64,000 nucleotides of DNA from Armigeres subalbatus (taxonomy: Eukaryota > Arthropoda > Insecta > Diptera > Culicidae): assembly GCF_024139115.2 (NCBI RefSeq), contig NW_026943605.1, positions 310,001 to 374,000 on the forward strand, written 5' to 3'. The notes under the pieces are model-generated. The model searched no databases. It saw only the letters and a program-made list of their open reading frames with translations, and had not been told where the DNA came from. Made by a program: the position numbers and the translations under genes. Positions 51,676 through 61,255 of the stretch are shown here, piece after piece (the stretch's first letter is position 1; the number at the start of each line of letters is the position of its first letter).

Positions 51676-52846
51676 CAATAATTGAATTAAAATTTCCCAA
51701 TTTCGTAAATTTCAAAACAATTCACAGCTGAACTGTTCATGCTAATTTAATCAAATTTAAATTAAAAATATCATCAACTTATAATGTAACTTTACAAAGA
51801 TATTTGTTTGTACTAATTTTCAAACATTTCTAATACATCTTGGATTAGGATGCTTATGAAAAACGAAGATAATAAATTATTCGTGTATTATCCAAACTAG
51901 CGTCATTAGTGTACGAGTAAGAAAAACAGGTCGGTTAGTGCATTTGTATTGTTCGTCACTGACTGTATGTTAACGCCGCGCATATGACACTTAGAATCCA
52001 CCAACTGTTCAGATTTCCCGCTTGCATCACATTGTTCAAATATCACCGACTCTCGGTGTGGGCATCACAAAACGGCGAAGATCGTCGTATTTTTCGACTC
52101 TCAAACAAGTGGCAAAGGAGCCCAGCGCACACGACTTCAACGAAGACAAGAAAGATTCCAACAGCTCCTGTAGTGTGCTTTTGCGGTCCTACGAACGAAT
52201 ATCCTTCCAGAAGCTGCAAGGCAAAAAGTTTTGCTCTTGAAGAAAACAACCACCGCCGCGTTTCATTCGTTTCAACGACGTTTCGCGACGGTGACGGATC
52301 CGGATGGGCATCCTCACCGCATCGTGACTTGCACCGAACGTACGAAGAAAACCCATTGAACGAGAGTGTTTAAAATAAACACGTCGTAAAATATAACGAT
52401 GCCGAGCGTGCCAAGAGAAATATTTTGCACGAAAAACAAAATGGAACTGCAAGAGCTCCAGGGTCAAGCGCTTTGGTAGAGTACCTACCTCCCCCATATT
52501 TACAAATGTGCTGCGATGGCGTGGGAGTCGAGAATAGGTCGCAGAGGCACCGGAACGACAGAATGGCATATTGGGCGCTGGGGATTGTAGTATGGGACAG
52601 TTACTTAGATGCCTATTTCCAAAATGCTCTTTTCTGCTCACTTTTATTAGATTCTCAGTGTAGAATATTCCGAAAAGAACGATTTTTCAGATTTTGCCAT
52701 AAAATTGAGGAAACTATGAGGATATAGAGCGTTGTTTCTGCTAAACGTAATAAGAACGGGACACTACCCCGAAAACCATTATCCCAAATACATTTCGAAT
52801 CTGTAGTTTTCCATCATTTGTGTTAACATCCACAGATACCCATGAA
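51676..52846. other. Unassigned, possibly low-copy DNA
   Basis: A 129-residue plus frame (51984-52373) and a 150-residue minus frame (52641-52189) overlap each other. Neither has motifs, although CG-rich sequence near 52070-52330 stands out from AT-rich flanks. Could include a 5' exon or promoter region; not supported further. Confidence 0.35.
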
Positions 52847-53016
52847 TCGAAACCGAAAGGGTCGTTTTGCCGAAAGGGTCATTTGGTCGAAAGGGTCATT
52901 TGGTCGAAAGGGTCATTTGGCCGAAAGAGTCGTTAGGCCGAAAGGGTCATTTGGCCGAAAAGGTCAATTGACCGAAATGGTGATTAGGCCGAAAGGGTCA
53001 TTTGGCCGAAAGGGTG
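52847..53016. repeat. GGCCGAAAGGGTCATTT tandem arm
   Basis: About ten 17-bp units GGTCATTTGGCCGAAAG. Same family as arrays at 18790-18884, 19062-19260, 22244-22510 and 58665-58845. Confidence 0.85.
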
Positions 53017-53018
53017 TA

Positions 53019-53335
53019 GAGAACAGACATGGACAGACGTACAAAACTCTGTTGAAAACGTGTGTAAAGGTCCTCAGTGTCTCCAACACGGACTGCCCGA
53101 CATAAAAACTCAATCTCACCAAGCGATGGCGTTGGCTTACACTACGTAAACAAGGTGATGCTGTCATCTAGTGACAATTCGGATTGAACACTGGCGCTAA
53201 ACAGTAAAATACGGCAAATTTTCACCAACTTTCATAGCACACTAGCACCGCACAACGGAGGCTTAACGACATACTTCAAAATTACCAGTACAAAGTTTTA
53301 CACAACTTTGCGGCATAAGATGAACGTCTGTTCTC
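53019..53335. mobile_element. MITE in the satellite arm, GAGAACAGAC ends
   Basis: GAGAACAGAC at the left, GTCTGTTCTC at the right, TA on both sides (53017-53018, 53336-53337). Satellite units resume at 53340-53390, confirming insertion. Confidence 0.8.
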
Positions 53336-53417
53336 TATGGAAAGGGTCATTAAGCCGAAAGAGACATTTGGCCGAAAAGGTCATTTGGAAAGTGAAAAAT
53401 CAGGAATGAGAAGAGAG

Positions 53418-53670
53418 ACGTCTCACTTCTCACTCTGCATTTTTCTCTTTTCACTGTAAAAAGTAAGAAGCACGAAGTGAGTAGTGAGACGTCTCACTCC
53501 CGAGCAGCACAAATCGAGCGAATGTGGTTGCAGCAACTTGATTGTGACTGAATCTGGTCACATATAAGTTGAAGTATCCTTTGAGGTACAAGTGTGCTGC
53601 TAGGGACTCCTCATTCATCACTTCTCGCTGTAAAAAGTGAGTAGTGAGACGTCTTGTGAGACGATTTTTC
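53418..53670. mobile_element. GTGAGACGTCTCAC foldback repeat, interrupted
   Basis: Repeated GAGACGTCTCACTTCTCACT and inverse AGTGAGTAGTGAGACGTC, with CTGTAAAAAGT units. Interrupted by the MITE at 53499-53605. Confidence 0.6.
53499..53605. mobile_element. ~107-bp MITE, CCCGAGCAGCACA ends
   Basis: Begins CCCGAGCAGCACA, ends TGTGCTGCTAGGG. Interior GTGGTTGCAGCAAC and TTGTGACTGAATCTGGTCAC, shared with 15027-15134. Confidence 0.8.
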
Positions 53671-53749
53671 AAAATTTAAGGACGCTTGCTGGTCACATTA
53701 TCTATGAGTCAACGCACTGTGCGACGGCAAGCTACACATTTTTGTCTAG

Positions 53750-53885
53750 GGGTCGTACACTAATTACGTAAGCACTTATGGCTCCATATAAATAAAAAAA
53801 TAATTTGAATGGGAAAAATCATACAAGGGAGGAGGAGGGGTTGAAAAACCCAGAAAAATTGCGTACGTAATTAGTGTACAGCCCC
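53750..53885. mobile_element. MITE with CTAATTACGTA ends, CTAG TSD
   Basis: GGGTCGTACACTAATTACGT to ACGTAATTAGTGTACAGCCC, with CTAG at 53746-53749 and 53886-53889. Non-coding, 136 bp. Confidence 0.85.
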
Positions 53886-53938
53886 CTAGTAATGGAACGC
53901 GTGGGCATTTAACGGATAGAAATCAAGCATGTTCGTAT

Positions 53939-54645
53939 TGTTGCAACGTTTCGTTGCAAAGCACCACACATCCAACAGCGTAGATAGTACGTGCTTGCTT
54001 TTATCCAACTACCTTGCGGGGCTGCATATCACCTATTGGAACGATATGGAAACGTTGATACGTCAAGTACGATTATATGACAGAAGAGAAGCAAATCAGT
54101 CGTAAATGTAACTAAACACTATACCAGCACTATTGTTAGTTTTTATTTCTACTTAACTATTGCTTAAATCTAATTTAAATTGGAAATGTTAGTGGAATTT
54201 GGATATGTGAAAAACGTTGATTAATCCTAACTAAAGTTAAACGGCAAGATAGCTTAAACCTAAGTAAATAGTACGGTTATTTAGAGCGAAGGTTAGTACA
54301 CTACACATGAACAGTTCAATTACACCTTCACTTAATGTATGATATTGCTAACCTCAATATTCTATTCGCTGTCAGTCGATCACAAGGATATGTGTTTATA
54401 TCTCCAAAATCCTTCTTCATTATTACCACATCACTACCAATCAGACCGCAATGATTCGGACAACAAACACTAAACGTAAGATAATTGGATTAAAAGCCTA
54501 AAGAAGAATATTTACAATGTAATATTATGGATAACAATTATGTATTTTGTTCTATTCTTTAGGAATTTTTTAACGTCGTCATCTTTGAAAAATACACGTT
54601 TAAGAAATTGGAAATATGTTTGTCTGAACCCGTTGCAACGCAACA
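53939..54645. mobile_element. Solo LTR, 707 bp, CGTAT TSD
   Basis: Starts TGTTGCAACG, ends CGTTGCAACGCAACA (TG...CA form with short inverted ends TGTTGC/GCAACA). CGTAT is duplicated at 53934-53938 and 54646-54650, while the uninterrupted copy of repeat X has a single CGTAT (near 4540). A 5-bp duplication fits LTR retrotransposons. No internal gag/pol, so it is a recombination product. Superfamily undetermined. Confidence 0.8.
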
Positions 54646-54764
54646 CGTATGTTTTTTGCATAGTTTGAAATCTAGGGAACCTTCGTTTCCATAATCTTTT
54701 TTGTTTGCGTACCAACCCAATGCACATTGAACTGTGTTCAGAGTTCAACACTAAAAACACCAAG

Positions 54765-54928
54765 GGTGCATCCAAAAATTACGTAACGCTCAGTGGGGGG
54801 GAGGGGGGTTAACCGAAGTGTGACAATCCATTTAAAAATTGGCAATGATTCATACCAAAAGTGTGACATTGGGGAGAGGGGGGCTTGAAAATGGGCAAAT
54901 ATTGCGTTACGTAATTAATGGATCTTCC
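54765..54928. mobile_element. MITE with ATTACGTAACGC ends, CCAAG TSD
   Basis: GGTGCATCCAAAAATTACGT to ACGTAATTAATGGATCTTCC; CCAAG at 54760-54764 and 54929-54933, single in repeat X copy 1. Contains G-rich GTGGGGGGGAGGGGGG-type runs on both arms. Confidence 0.8.
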
Positions 54929-55014
54929 CCAAGATACGCTCTTGACTAATGTTCTGTTCAGAATGCGTCTCTGCAGTAACCTATGTGAAACATATGTGTT
55001 GCTAGGAAAGTAAT

Positions 55015-55380
55015 AAGGAAAGCGAAAGACGAAGAAAAAAGAAGGTAGAAAGAATGCATGGAGAAGAAGAAAGAAGAATGAGGAGTAAGGAAGAGAGAAG
55101 GAAGAAGACGAAAGCTGAAGAGAAAAGGAAGATTGAAGAAAGCATAAGGAAAAAGCAAGGAAAAGATCGAAGAAGTAAGATGGAAGAAGGAAAATGGAAA
55201 AAGGAAGAAGAAAAACCGAAAAAGAAAGAAGAAAGGAGGAAGGAGAAAGAAGAGAAAAGGGAGAATGATGACGTAATAAGGAAGAAAGGAGTAGGAGAAG
55301 AGAAAGAGAGGATATGAAGGAAGAAAAAAATGAAGGAAAGAAGGATAGGAAAACAGGAAAGTCGTAAGTTTTTCTTATCT
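55015..55380. repeat. GAAGAAAGAAGG purine tract
   Basis: Low-complexity A/G sequence like 1-410; Lys/Glu-rich open frame is an artefact. Confidence 0.85.
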
Positions 55381-55784
55381 ATTTATGTGAGTATTATATT
55401 TTGATCCGTTATTTACTCGTCGTAAGTAGGGCTTAAATGGCCACGCTCAGGTCCAACCTTGGACCTTCCATAGCTAAATTTTAATTAAAGAATAAGTCTA
55501 ACATGCCGTGTATAGCATGTAGTTTGACTTAAAACGAGAAAATCGAGCAAACGCTAATTATTTCAATTTCCGCCTGCACTACACAACTGCGAACTAAATT
55601 TTCTCTTTCTGATCAATTTACTCACCCGCACAATGCAGAACAAGATTTCGGTGACCGGCTAATTGTTTTGCTTTCCGCACAAAGCAGAACTGAATTTTGA
55701 TGACCGGCCGATCGCTCTGCTTACTGGAGAAACAAGACTGGACAAGAAACAAACTTTCAGTTTCTCTAGAAAGAAGAAGGAAGA
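55381..55784. other. Unassigned spacer with GACCGGC direct repeats
   Basis: Contains ACCCGCACAATGCAGAAC and TTCCGCACAAAGCAGAAC about 55 bp apart, each followed by GACCGGC. A short tandem duplication. No gene. Confidence 0.5.
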
Positions 55785-55920
55785 AAGTTAAAGAAAAAGG
55801 AAGAAGGAAGAATGGAAAAGGGAGGAAAAGGAAGAAATGAGAAATAAGGCAGATGCAAAATGAAAGAAGGACGACGGAAGTAGGTTGAAAAAGGAGGAAG
55901 AAGATAGAAGTAAGGAGATT
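55785..55920. repeat. Purine tract
   Basis: AAGAAGGAAGAAAG low-complexity sequence. Confidence 0.8.
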
Positions 55921-56562
55921 TAACCCAGTCAACATTTTGGTACCTATAACTCTTGATATAGGTTATTATATATGAACCAACTTAATCGTATATAATGCAC
56001 AGATTGGCTATATACGTCAGAGCTTAAAATATTCATCTTCATGAAGCAACTTCGGTCCGAATATTGACAAACATCGCACGAATATTCAAAACATAGAATG
56101 ACATAGTCAGACGACTACTCCACGAACTCATTCATTCGACTGTCACTGAATGTGTTTACTATGTGCAGAAAAAAACATAATTAGCATTGTTTATGTTGAT
56201 GTTTACCGTTGAAAGTGCCTCGCGGATGAAAATCGGACTCAGCTCTATGTGATACATTACTTTACTCATTTGAAACGTGTTCAGATTTTTGATATTTTAT
56301 CAATTTGTAAAATGTGCATAAATAATCAATGACTTATATTCAACTGAATATTGACTGTCCAGAGCCGACTATGAATGTGTCGGAAGTGAACTGACAAATG
56401 AAAAAAAATTGACTTCACCAAAAATTTTCAATTATTTTACACTCTGATATACGTACCAAAGTGGAGGCGATATAGGTACATACGAGTTTTATTTTACGAT
56501 TTCTCACGACATGAAAATAACATTATTACGGTTAAACATTAAAATATAAAAAAAAAATCTTA
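55921..56562. other. AT-rich repeat-like sequence
   Basis: ATTTTGGTACCTATAACTC near 55934 and GATATACGTACCAAAGTGG near 56447 form loosely inverted ends of a possible ~540-bp element. No coding frame. Confidence 0.35.
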
Positions 56563-56632
56563 CCAGCACCAAGTCTCGAACATGCGATCTTAAGATTTGC
56601 AGGCGGATACTCTACCACTACAACAACTGCAC
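56563..56632 (-). tRNA. tRNA-Cys-like pseudogene or SINE head
   Basis: The minus strand contains TGTAGTGGTAGAGTATCC, CCTGCAAATC at the anticodon position (GCA) and CATGTTCGAGACTTGG, matching the order of a tRNA-Cys D-arm, anticodon and T-arm. Arms do not pair well and the acceptor stem is weak, so this is not a working tRNA. No downstream SINE body is recognised. Confidence 0.4.
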
Positions 56633-57000
56633 ATCTTGAGAGATGGATTTTTGTCCAACATAAACTACACAATTTATATCTTTACAACTGCTTGAAACGT
56701 CTACAAGCCATTTGGACTGAAGTGGTTTCGATTGTATTGCGATTCACATAGACATTCGTTCACACTGATATAGGATATTGCAAGGAATATTAATCATAAT
56801 GAGTTTTTATTTACACAATTCCGACTGATTTTCACGACGGTAAGCCTTATCGTATACGATGCATTCAATACAATATTTTTCGACAATAATCTGACAAAGT
56901 ATGATAAAGCTATGTCCATTTAGAATCCGGAATCATTTATTGTATTGCGGCGGCACGGAAAGTTACCGCTGCAAGAATTCTTTTACAGCGGTTTGTCTAC
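56633..57000. other. Unassigned spacer
   Basis: AT-rich with no gene, ending in sequence that may be the 5' flank of the transposase remnant. Confidence 0.5.
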
Positions 57001-57039
57001 CTAGGCGCCCACTTGCTGTGGTATAAATTTCACGATGTT

Positions 57040-57715
57040 TCGTGCAGCGAGTCAAAAATTATTCCAGATGGAAGCCGAAAGGAAAGAAAAAAATCTGCAC
57101 ACTCACGTTGATAATCCTGCTCATCGACGATGGAACCTACGTCAAAATGGATTTCGGACAGCTTCCTAGCCAGAAATTCTATATGGCGACGGCACGAGGA
57201 GTAGTTCCTACGAAGTTTAAGTTTGCTTTTTGGACAAACTTGCAAAAAAACAGATTATTTTGGCAAGGGATGTGCAGCTGTGGAGCAAAGACCTAAGTGT
57301 TTGTGACGAATAACACGATGGACTCGAAGCTGTACAAGGAGGAATGTCTCAAAAACCGCGGTCTACCTTCCATAAAGCCCATAAAGGTCCCGTGAAGTTT
57401 TGACCAGATTTGGCGAGTTGCCACTACAGCCGTGAAGTCATCCAGTGGTACCGCGATAATAACGAAGATTTCATCGATAAAATATATCAACACAACTGCC
57501 CACAAATAAATCCACGCAACTGCCCACAGCTCCGGCCAATCGAGACATTTTGGGCAGTAATGAAACGGAAGCTTAATAAAAGTGGAAAAACAGCTCGGGA
57601 CGTGACTCAGATGACCGAAATGTGGAACAAATGTGCCAAGGAAGTTGACTTCGGAGGTGTGCAACTTTTGATGAAAGGAATAAAGAAGAAGGTGCGAATT
57701 TTCACTAGAAACAAA
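57040..57715 (+). pseudogene. Tc1-mariner-group transposase, broken
   Basis: Readable catalytic-domain pieces. LLIDDGTYVKMDFGQLPSQ carries the first Asp, near 57120. KNRLFWQGMCSCGAKT is followed by a stop at 57295. FVTNNTMDSKLYKEECL is followed by a second stop near 57393. MASCHYSREVIQWYRDNNED carries a changed second catalytic position, and NCPQLRPIETFWAVMKRKL carries the Glu, near 57545. The spacing resembles mosquito IS630-Tc1-mariner families such as DD37E, but I cannot measure it reliably across the breaks. The N-terminal DNA-binding domain and terminal repeats are not visible. The open frame 57410-57880 covers the last third only. Confidence 0.75.
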
Positions 57716-57925
57716 AAGAAATTATTTGCATTATATTTTTTTCCTTACAGCACAGTAAATTACCTTTGTTTTTATGTATTAACCTTATTTGTACATCAAT
57801 CCGTTACCGAGATACAGATGATTTTATTATTCCGGATTCTAAATGAACATAGCTTTATGGAATGCGATTTAGATTTTTGATGGACGCAAATGCGACTTTA
57901 TTTGCTGTTTGTTATACGATATGTG
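57716..57925. other. AT-rich 3' flank of transposase remnant
   Basis: No gene seen. A TTTTATTATTCCGGATTCTAA string near 57820 echoes TTTAGAATCCGGAATCATTT near 56918, possibly the inverted ends of the dead transposon. Confidence 0.4.
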
Positions 57926-58250
57926 GTTTACTGGGAAGGTAGTAGGAAGAAGAAAATAGAATGGGGAGAGAAAATGAAAGAAAAAAGGATGAAAGAAGAA
58001 ATAAGAAGGATTAAAAGGGAAATAATTATAACGAAGAAGGAAAAATAAAGAAGCAAGAAGGAAAAAGAAAGAAGGAAGAATAAAGCAAGGAAGAAGAAAG
58101 AATACAGAATGATAAAGAAAGGAATGAAGATGAAAATAAAAGAAAAGGGAAAAAAGACAAAAAAAGCAGAAGGAAGAAAAAAGGTGATGGAAGACAAAAT
58201 GAAGAAGAAAGAAGGAAAGTGGAAGAAAGAAAAAGAAAGAAGGCAATTTG
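57926..58250. repeat. Purine tract
   Basis: GAAGAAAGAAGG low complexity like 1-410 and 55015-55380. Confidence 0.85.
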
Positions 58251-58429
58251 TTGATTTTGAGTTTACTTCAAGATTGTCTGCAAATTTCTAGTTCTATCAG
58301 CTTACTAAACTAAACAATGATGTTCGTCCATAAAAATTTGAGAAAACTATGAAGTGATTTTTATTTTTTATCTTCTGGCTTTTTTAAGTGCCTTTGGTGG
58401 GGTTTCGGTCACCGTAAAACATTTTTATA

Positions 58430-58474
58430 TTTTCTGGTTTGTTGATCACCGATAAAAATCAACAAACCAGAAAA
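58430..58474. repeat. 17-bp hairpin
   Basis: TTTTCTGGTTTGTTGAT (58430-58446) and ATCAACAAACCAGAAAA (58458-58474) pair perfectly around CACCGATAAAA. It lies about 70 bp before the Penelope-like fragment. Confidence 0.8.
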
Positions 58475-58545
58475 CATGAAAAAAAAATTTTTTTAGTGCC
58501 ACTTTAATTTTTTTATCTCCTGCCTTTTTTTAAAAGTGCCATTCT

Positions 58546-58664
58546 GTCTATGAAGAAATTCCAAGCCGAACACCCGGAGATTTGCATCGTCGAATCCGAC
58601 AAAGGAAAGCAGATGGTAGTAATACTCCGAGGAGACTATGATACGAAGATGCTCAACCCTTTCG
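58546..58664 (+). pseudogene. Penelope-like element RT N-terminal fragment
   Basis: About 39 codons: MKKFQAEHPEICIVESDKGK, then QMVVILRGDYDTKMLN. The (E/A)DKG-x-VV-x-YxxKM pattern is characteristic of the region before the RT core in Penelope-like elements (established knowledge). It is cut off by the satellite at 58665. The RT core and GIY-YIG endonuclease are absent. Confidence 0.55.
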
Positions 58665-58845
58665 GCCAAATGATCCTTTCAGTCAAATGACCCTTTCAGT
58701 CAAACGACCCTTTCGGATAAATAACTCTTTCAGCCAAATGAACCTTCCAGCCAAATGAACCTTTAAGCCAAACGACCCTTTCGGCCAAATGTCCTTTTCG
58801 GTCAAACGACTTTTTCGGCCAAATGACCCTTTCGGCCAAATGGAC
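58665..58845. repeat. CCCTTTCGGCCAAATGA tandem arm
   Basis: About ten 17-bp units in the orientation opposite to 52847-53016. Confidence 0.85.
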
Positions 58846-58846
58846 T

Positions 58847-60069
58847 GTTACCGCGATAAGGGTTTTCGAAATAGGGAATCAATGTTCTTGATTGGAGTTT
58901 GAAACTTTACAACATTTATTACTCCATCGAATATAAGAACAACGATATTCGGTGTGATGTGCTTTATTCTACGACTGGTAGACGACTAACTCAACTATCC
59001 TACGGCTTTAACATATACAGCGGGGAGATGAGAAGATAGAGAATTATCTAATTCGTACCTATGGATCGTATAATTTTCGACAGATCATCGGTGGATGCTG
59101 CGACGGGTTATCGAATATGAATGATGGAACGAGTACACTAGATCACTAGAAATCGAGCAGTTAGGCTGGCGCAGAAATTCACGTTATGCGTGAACATACC
59201 GGCCACCGTTAAAAAGGCGGGTTTTTAACTTCTATCTTAATCTATCGATAATAATTCAATGATCGTTAGCCTAACTATAACCTAGTATAGATATTAATAA
59301 GGACAAGTTATAATTATATCTTCGGAATTCACTTCAGATATGTTCGCTTCCCAGTTGTCACTGATGTACGATGGTTCGCGTGTCGATGAGTGTCCTAGTG
59401 AACTACTGCGTCTAACTTCGTTTGCTGTCGGGGCTTCCTATCGGGTTGTTTACCACTGATCGTACAATCGTCGACGGTAGCCACGTGCGTTTTCGGAACG
59501 ACCTGTACCGTTCTCGGCTTAGTGTGTGTTGATGAAGCTGCTTCTTTCGTTACTTCGATCATGTTTCTCCTCGCGAGGCCATCGTCGTCGGCCGGTCATT
59601 CTCTGGAACAAAACATAGGCGGCTTTTTTTTAACAATATTTGATAATGAAAACAAAACTTAACTGGATTGGAGGCTACCGGCCTCCACGGGTCCTTTTAC
59701 GGACGATGATCGTTGGCATCAAGCTACTGAGCGTAGTTGTGCGTCGAGGGATGAACCAGCGGTTATTTGCAGCGACATGACATCTTCCCGAGAAGTGGTG
59801 TATTCGAGTACAAGCTGAGCTAGCTTCTCTTGATCTTAGCCTTTCCTGTTGCAGAACCACAAGTCTCCCCGACATATAATGGATGCGATTGGATGCAGCA
59901 TCAGATCGTTGATTAGCGGATAGCTCGTTGCTCGTCATCGCAGCAGACGTCGTCACCGCAGGGGATGAAACATTCCATTAGTTTTTTATATAACGTTGAT
60001 AAACAAAGACTTACATGGATGGGAGGTCTTGCGACCCCCCAGTGTTGCGCAGTTGTAAATACTGCGATC
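58847..60069 (-). other. BEL/Pao 3' non-coding region and probable LTR
   Basis: After the pol stop (near 60087) there are short frames only (for example 59956-59675). The plus-strand left edge TGTTACCGCGATAAGG directly abuts the satellite and is the likely outer LTR edge. The inner LTR boundary is unresolved. Confidence 0.45.
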
Positions 60070-60081
60070 GATGGAAGAGTA

Positions 60082-61255
60082 CTAATTTTCATTAGGAACG
60101 TCAGTGGTAGGATCACCGCCAGGCTGCTGAATGGGTAAGACGCAGATCTTCGTAATGGCGCGTCGAAATTCACCGTCTCGTGTGCGGATTGTTACCACTC
60201 GAATGTACTGCCTATGATCGCATATTTGTAACAATCGACAAAAGTAGGCATGGGAGAAATGGAACGATGAAGTTTGTAATATGCATAAGTATGCAAATCT
60301 CAATGATTTTCTGAAAATTCCCAAAAATTGCACAAAAACTTTATCTAGTTGAAATCTTCGGTAGAAACATTTCCATTACATGGTATTTGAATGACATCTA
60401 TTTTCGAATTTTTTTGTACACAGCGCATGGCGTACTGGCAATAAAGTGTTACGGGTATGCGTTCACTTTGCTTAATGTTACAAAACAACTTGGTAGTTTT
60501 TTCGAGTTTTTCGGAACAAACTTTCTTATTTCACATGGTCAGCTGGAAGAACTAGCAATTTGCAGATGATTCATGAGCTTATCTCAAAATCGACAAAAAT
60601 GCAAATGTTACAAATATGCGATCATGGGCAGTGTACTCGTCGTCCCCTCGAAATACCTGCGTCACTTGTCCTAATCTCCACTTGAGCGGTGGAAGGTTGT
60701 CGTCCTTCAATAGAACCATCGTACCCACCTTGATATTGTCGCGTTGCTGTGTCCACCGAGTTCGGGGTTGCAGTCCGGAAAGATAATCAGACTGCCACTG
60801 CTTCCAGATTCGACGGAGGTATTCCTGAGTCTGCTGATACCTATCTAGCCGGTTGATTGGTACTTCAGCCAGGCTTGGCTCCGGCACCGCGATGAGTGAA
60901 CGATGGACCAGGAAATGCCCCGGAGTGAGCACCTCCAGATCATTGGGGTCTGAAGTCATCTGTGTAAGAGGGCGGGAGTTGAGACAGGCTTCAGCTTGAA
61001 TGAGCAGGGTTAGAAATTCGTCCTGTGTTAGCACAATGTTGCCCAAAGTACTTCGAAGATGCTTCTTAAGCGACTTAACAGCCGCCTCCCAGAGCCCGCC
61101 AAAGCTAGGAGATCTTGGCGGTATGAACTTGAAGGCAATGCCGTCTTCAGCGCAACTACTAATTACGAGATGCTGATGATGTTGGGATCCAAAAAGACGA
61201 ACAAGTTCGTCTAGCTCTCGTTTAGCTCCTCTATTCTAGTTCGGTTCAGTGCGTT
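60082..61255 (-). pseudogene. BEL/Pao integrase C-terminal part
   Basis: After a frame change near 61215, ELDELVRLFGSQHH, then FIPPRSPSFGGLWEAAVKSL gives the integrase catalytic Glu. LTQDEFLTLLIQAEACLNSR, LEVLTPGHFLVHRSL and RRIWKQWQSDYLSGLQPR follow, ending in a chromodomain-like DNLPPLKWRLGQVTQVFRG. A MITE separates this from QYIRVVTIRTRDGEF and KICVLPIQ, the pol C-terminus (60190-60090). The integrase would join element DNA to the chromosome. Confidence 0.8.
60214..60625. mobile_element. MITE with ATGATCGCATATTTGTAACA ends
   Basis: Perfect 20-bp inverted arms (60214-60233 and 60606-60625), partly extending outward (ACTGCC/GGCAGT). It splits the integrase C-terminus between FRGDDEY and QYIRVVTI. 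~412 bp, non-coding. Confidence 0.8.

Larger units (their letters stand above)
53913..54990. repeat. Dispersed repeat X, copy 2 (twice interrupted)
   Basis: Matches 4505-4770 once a solo LTR (53939-54645) and a MITE (54765-54928) are removed: TAGAAATCAAGCATG, TTTTTGCATAGTTTG, TAGGGAACCTTCGT, ACGCTCTTGAC. No coding. Confidence 0.7.
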
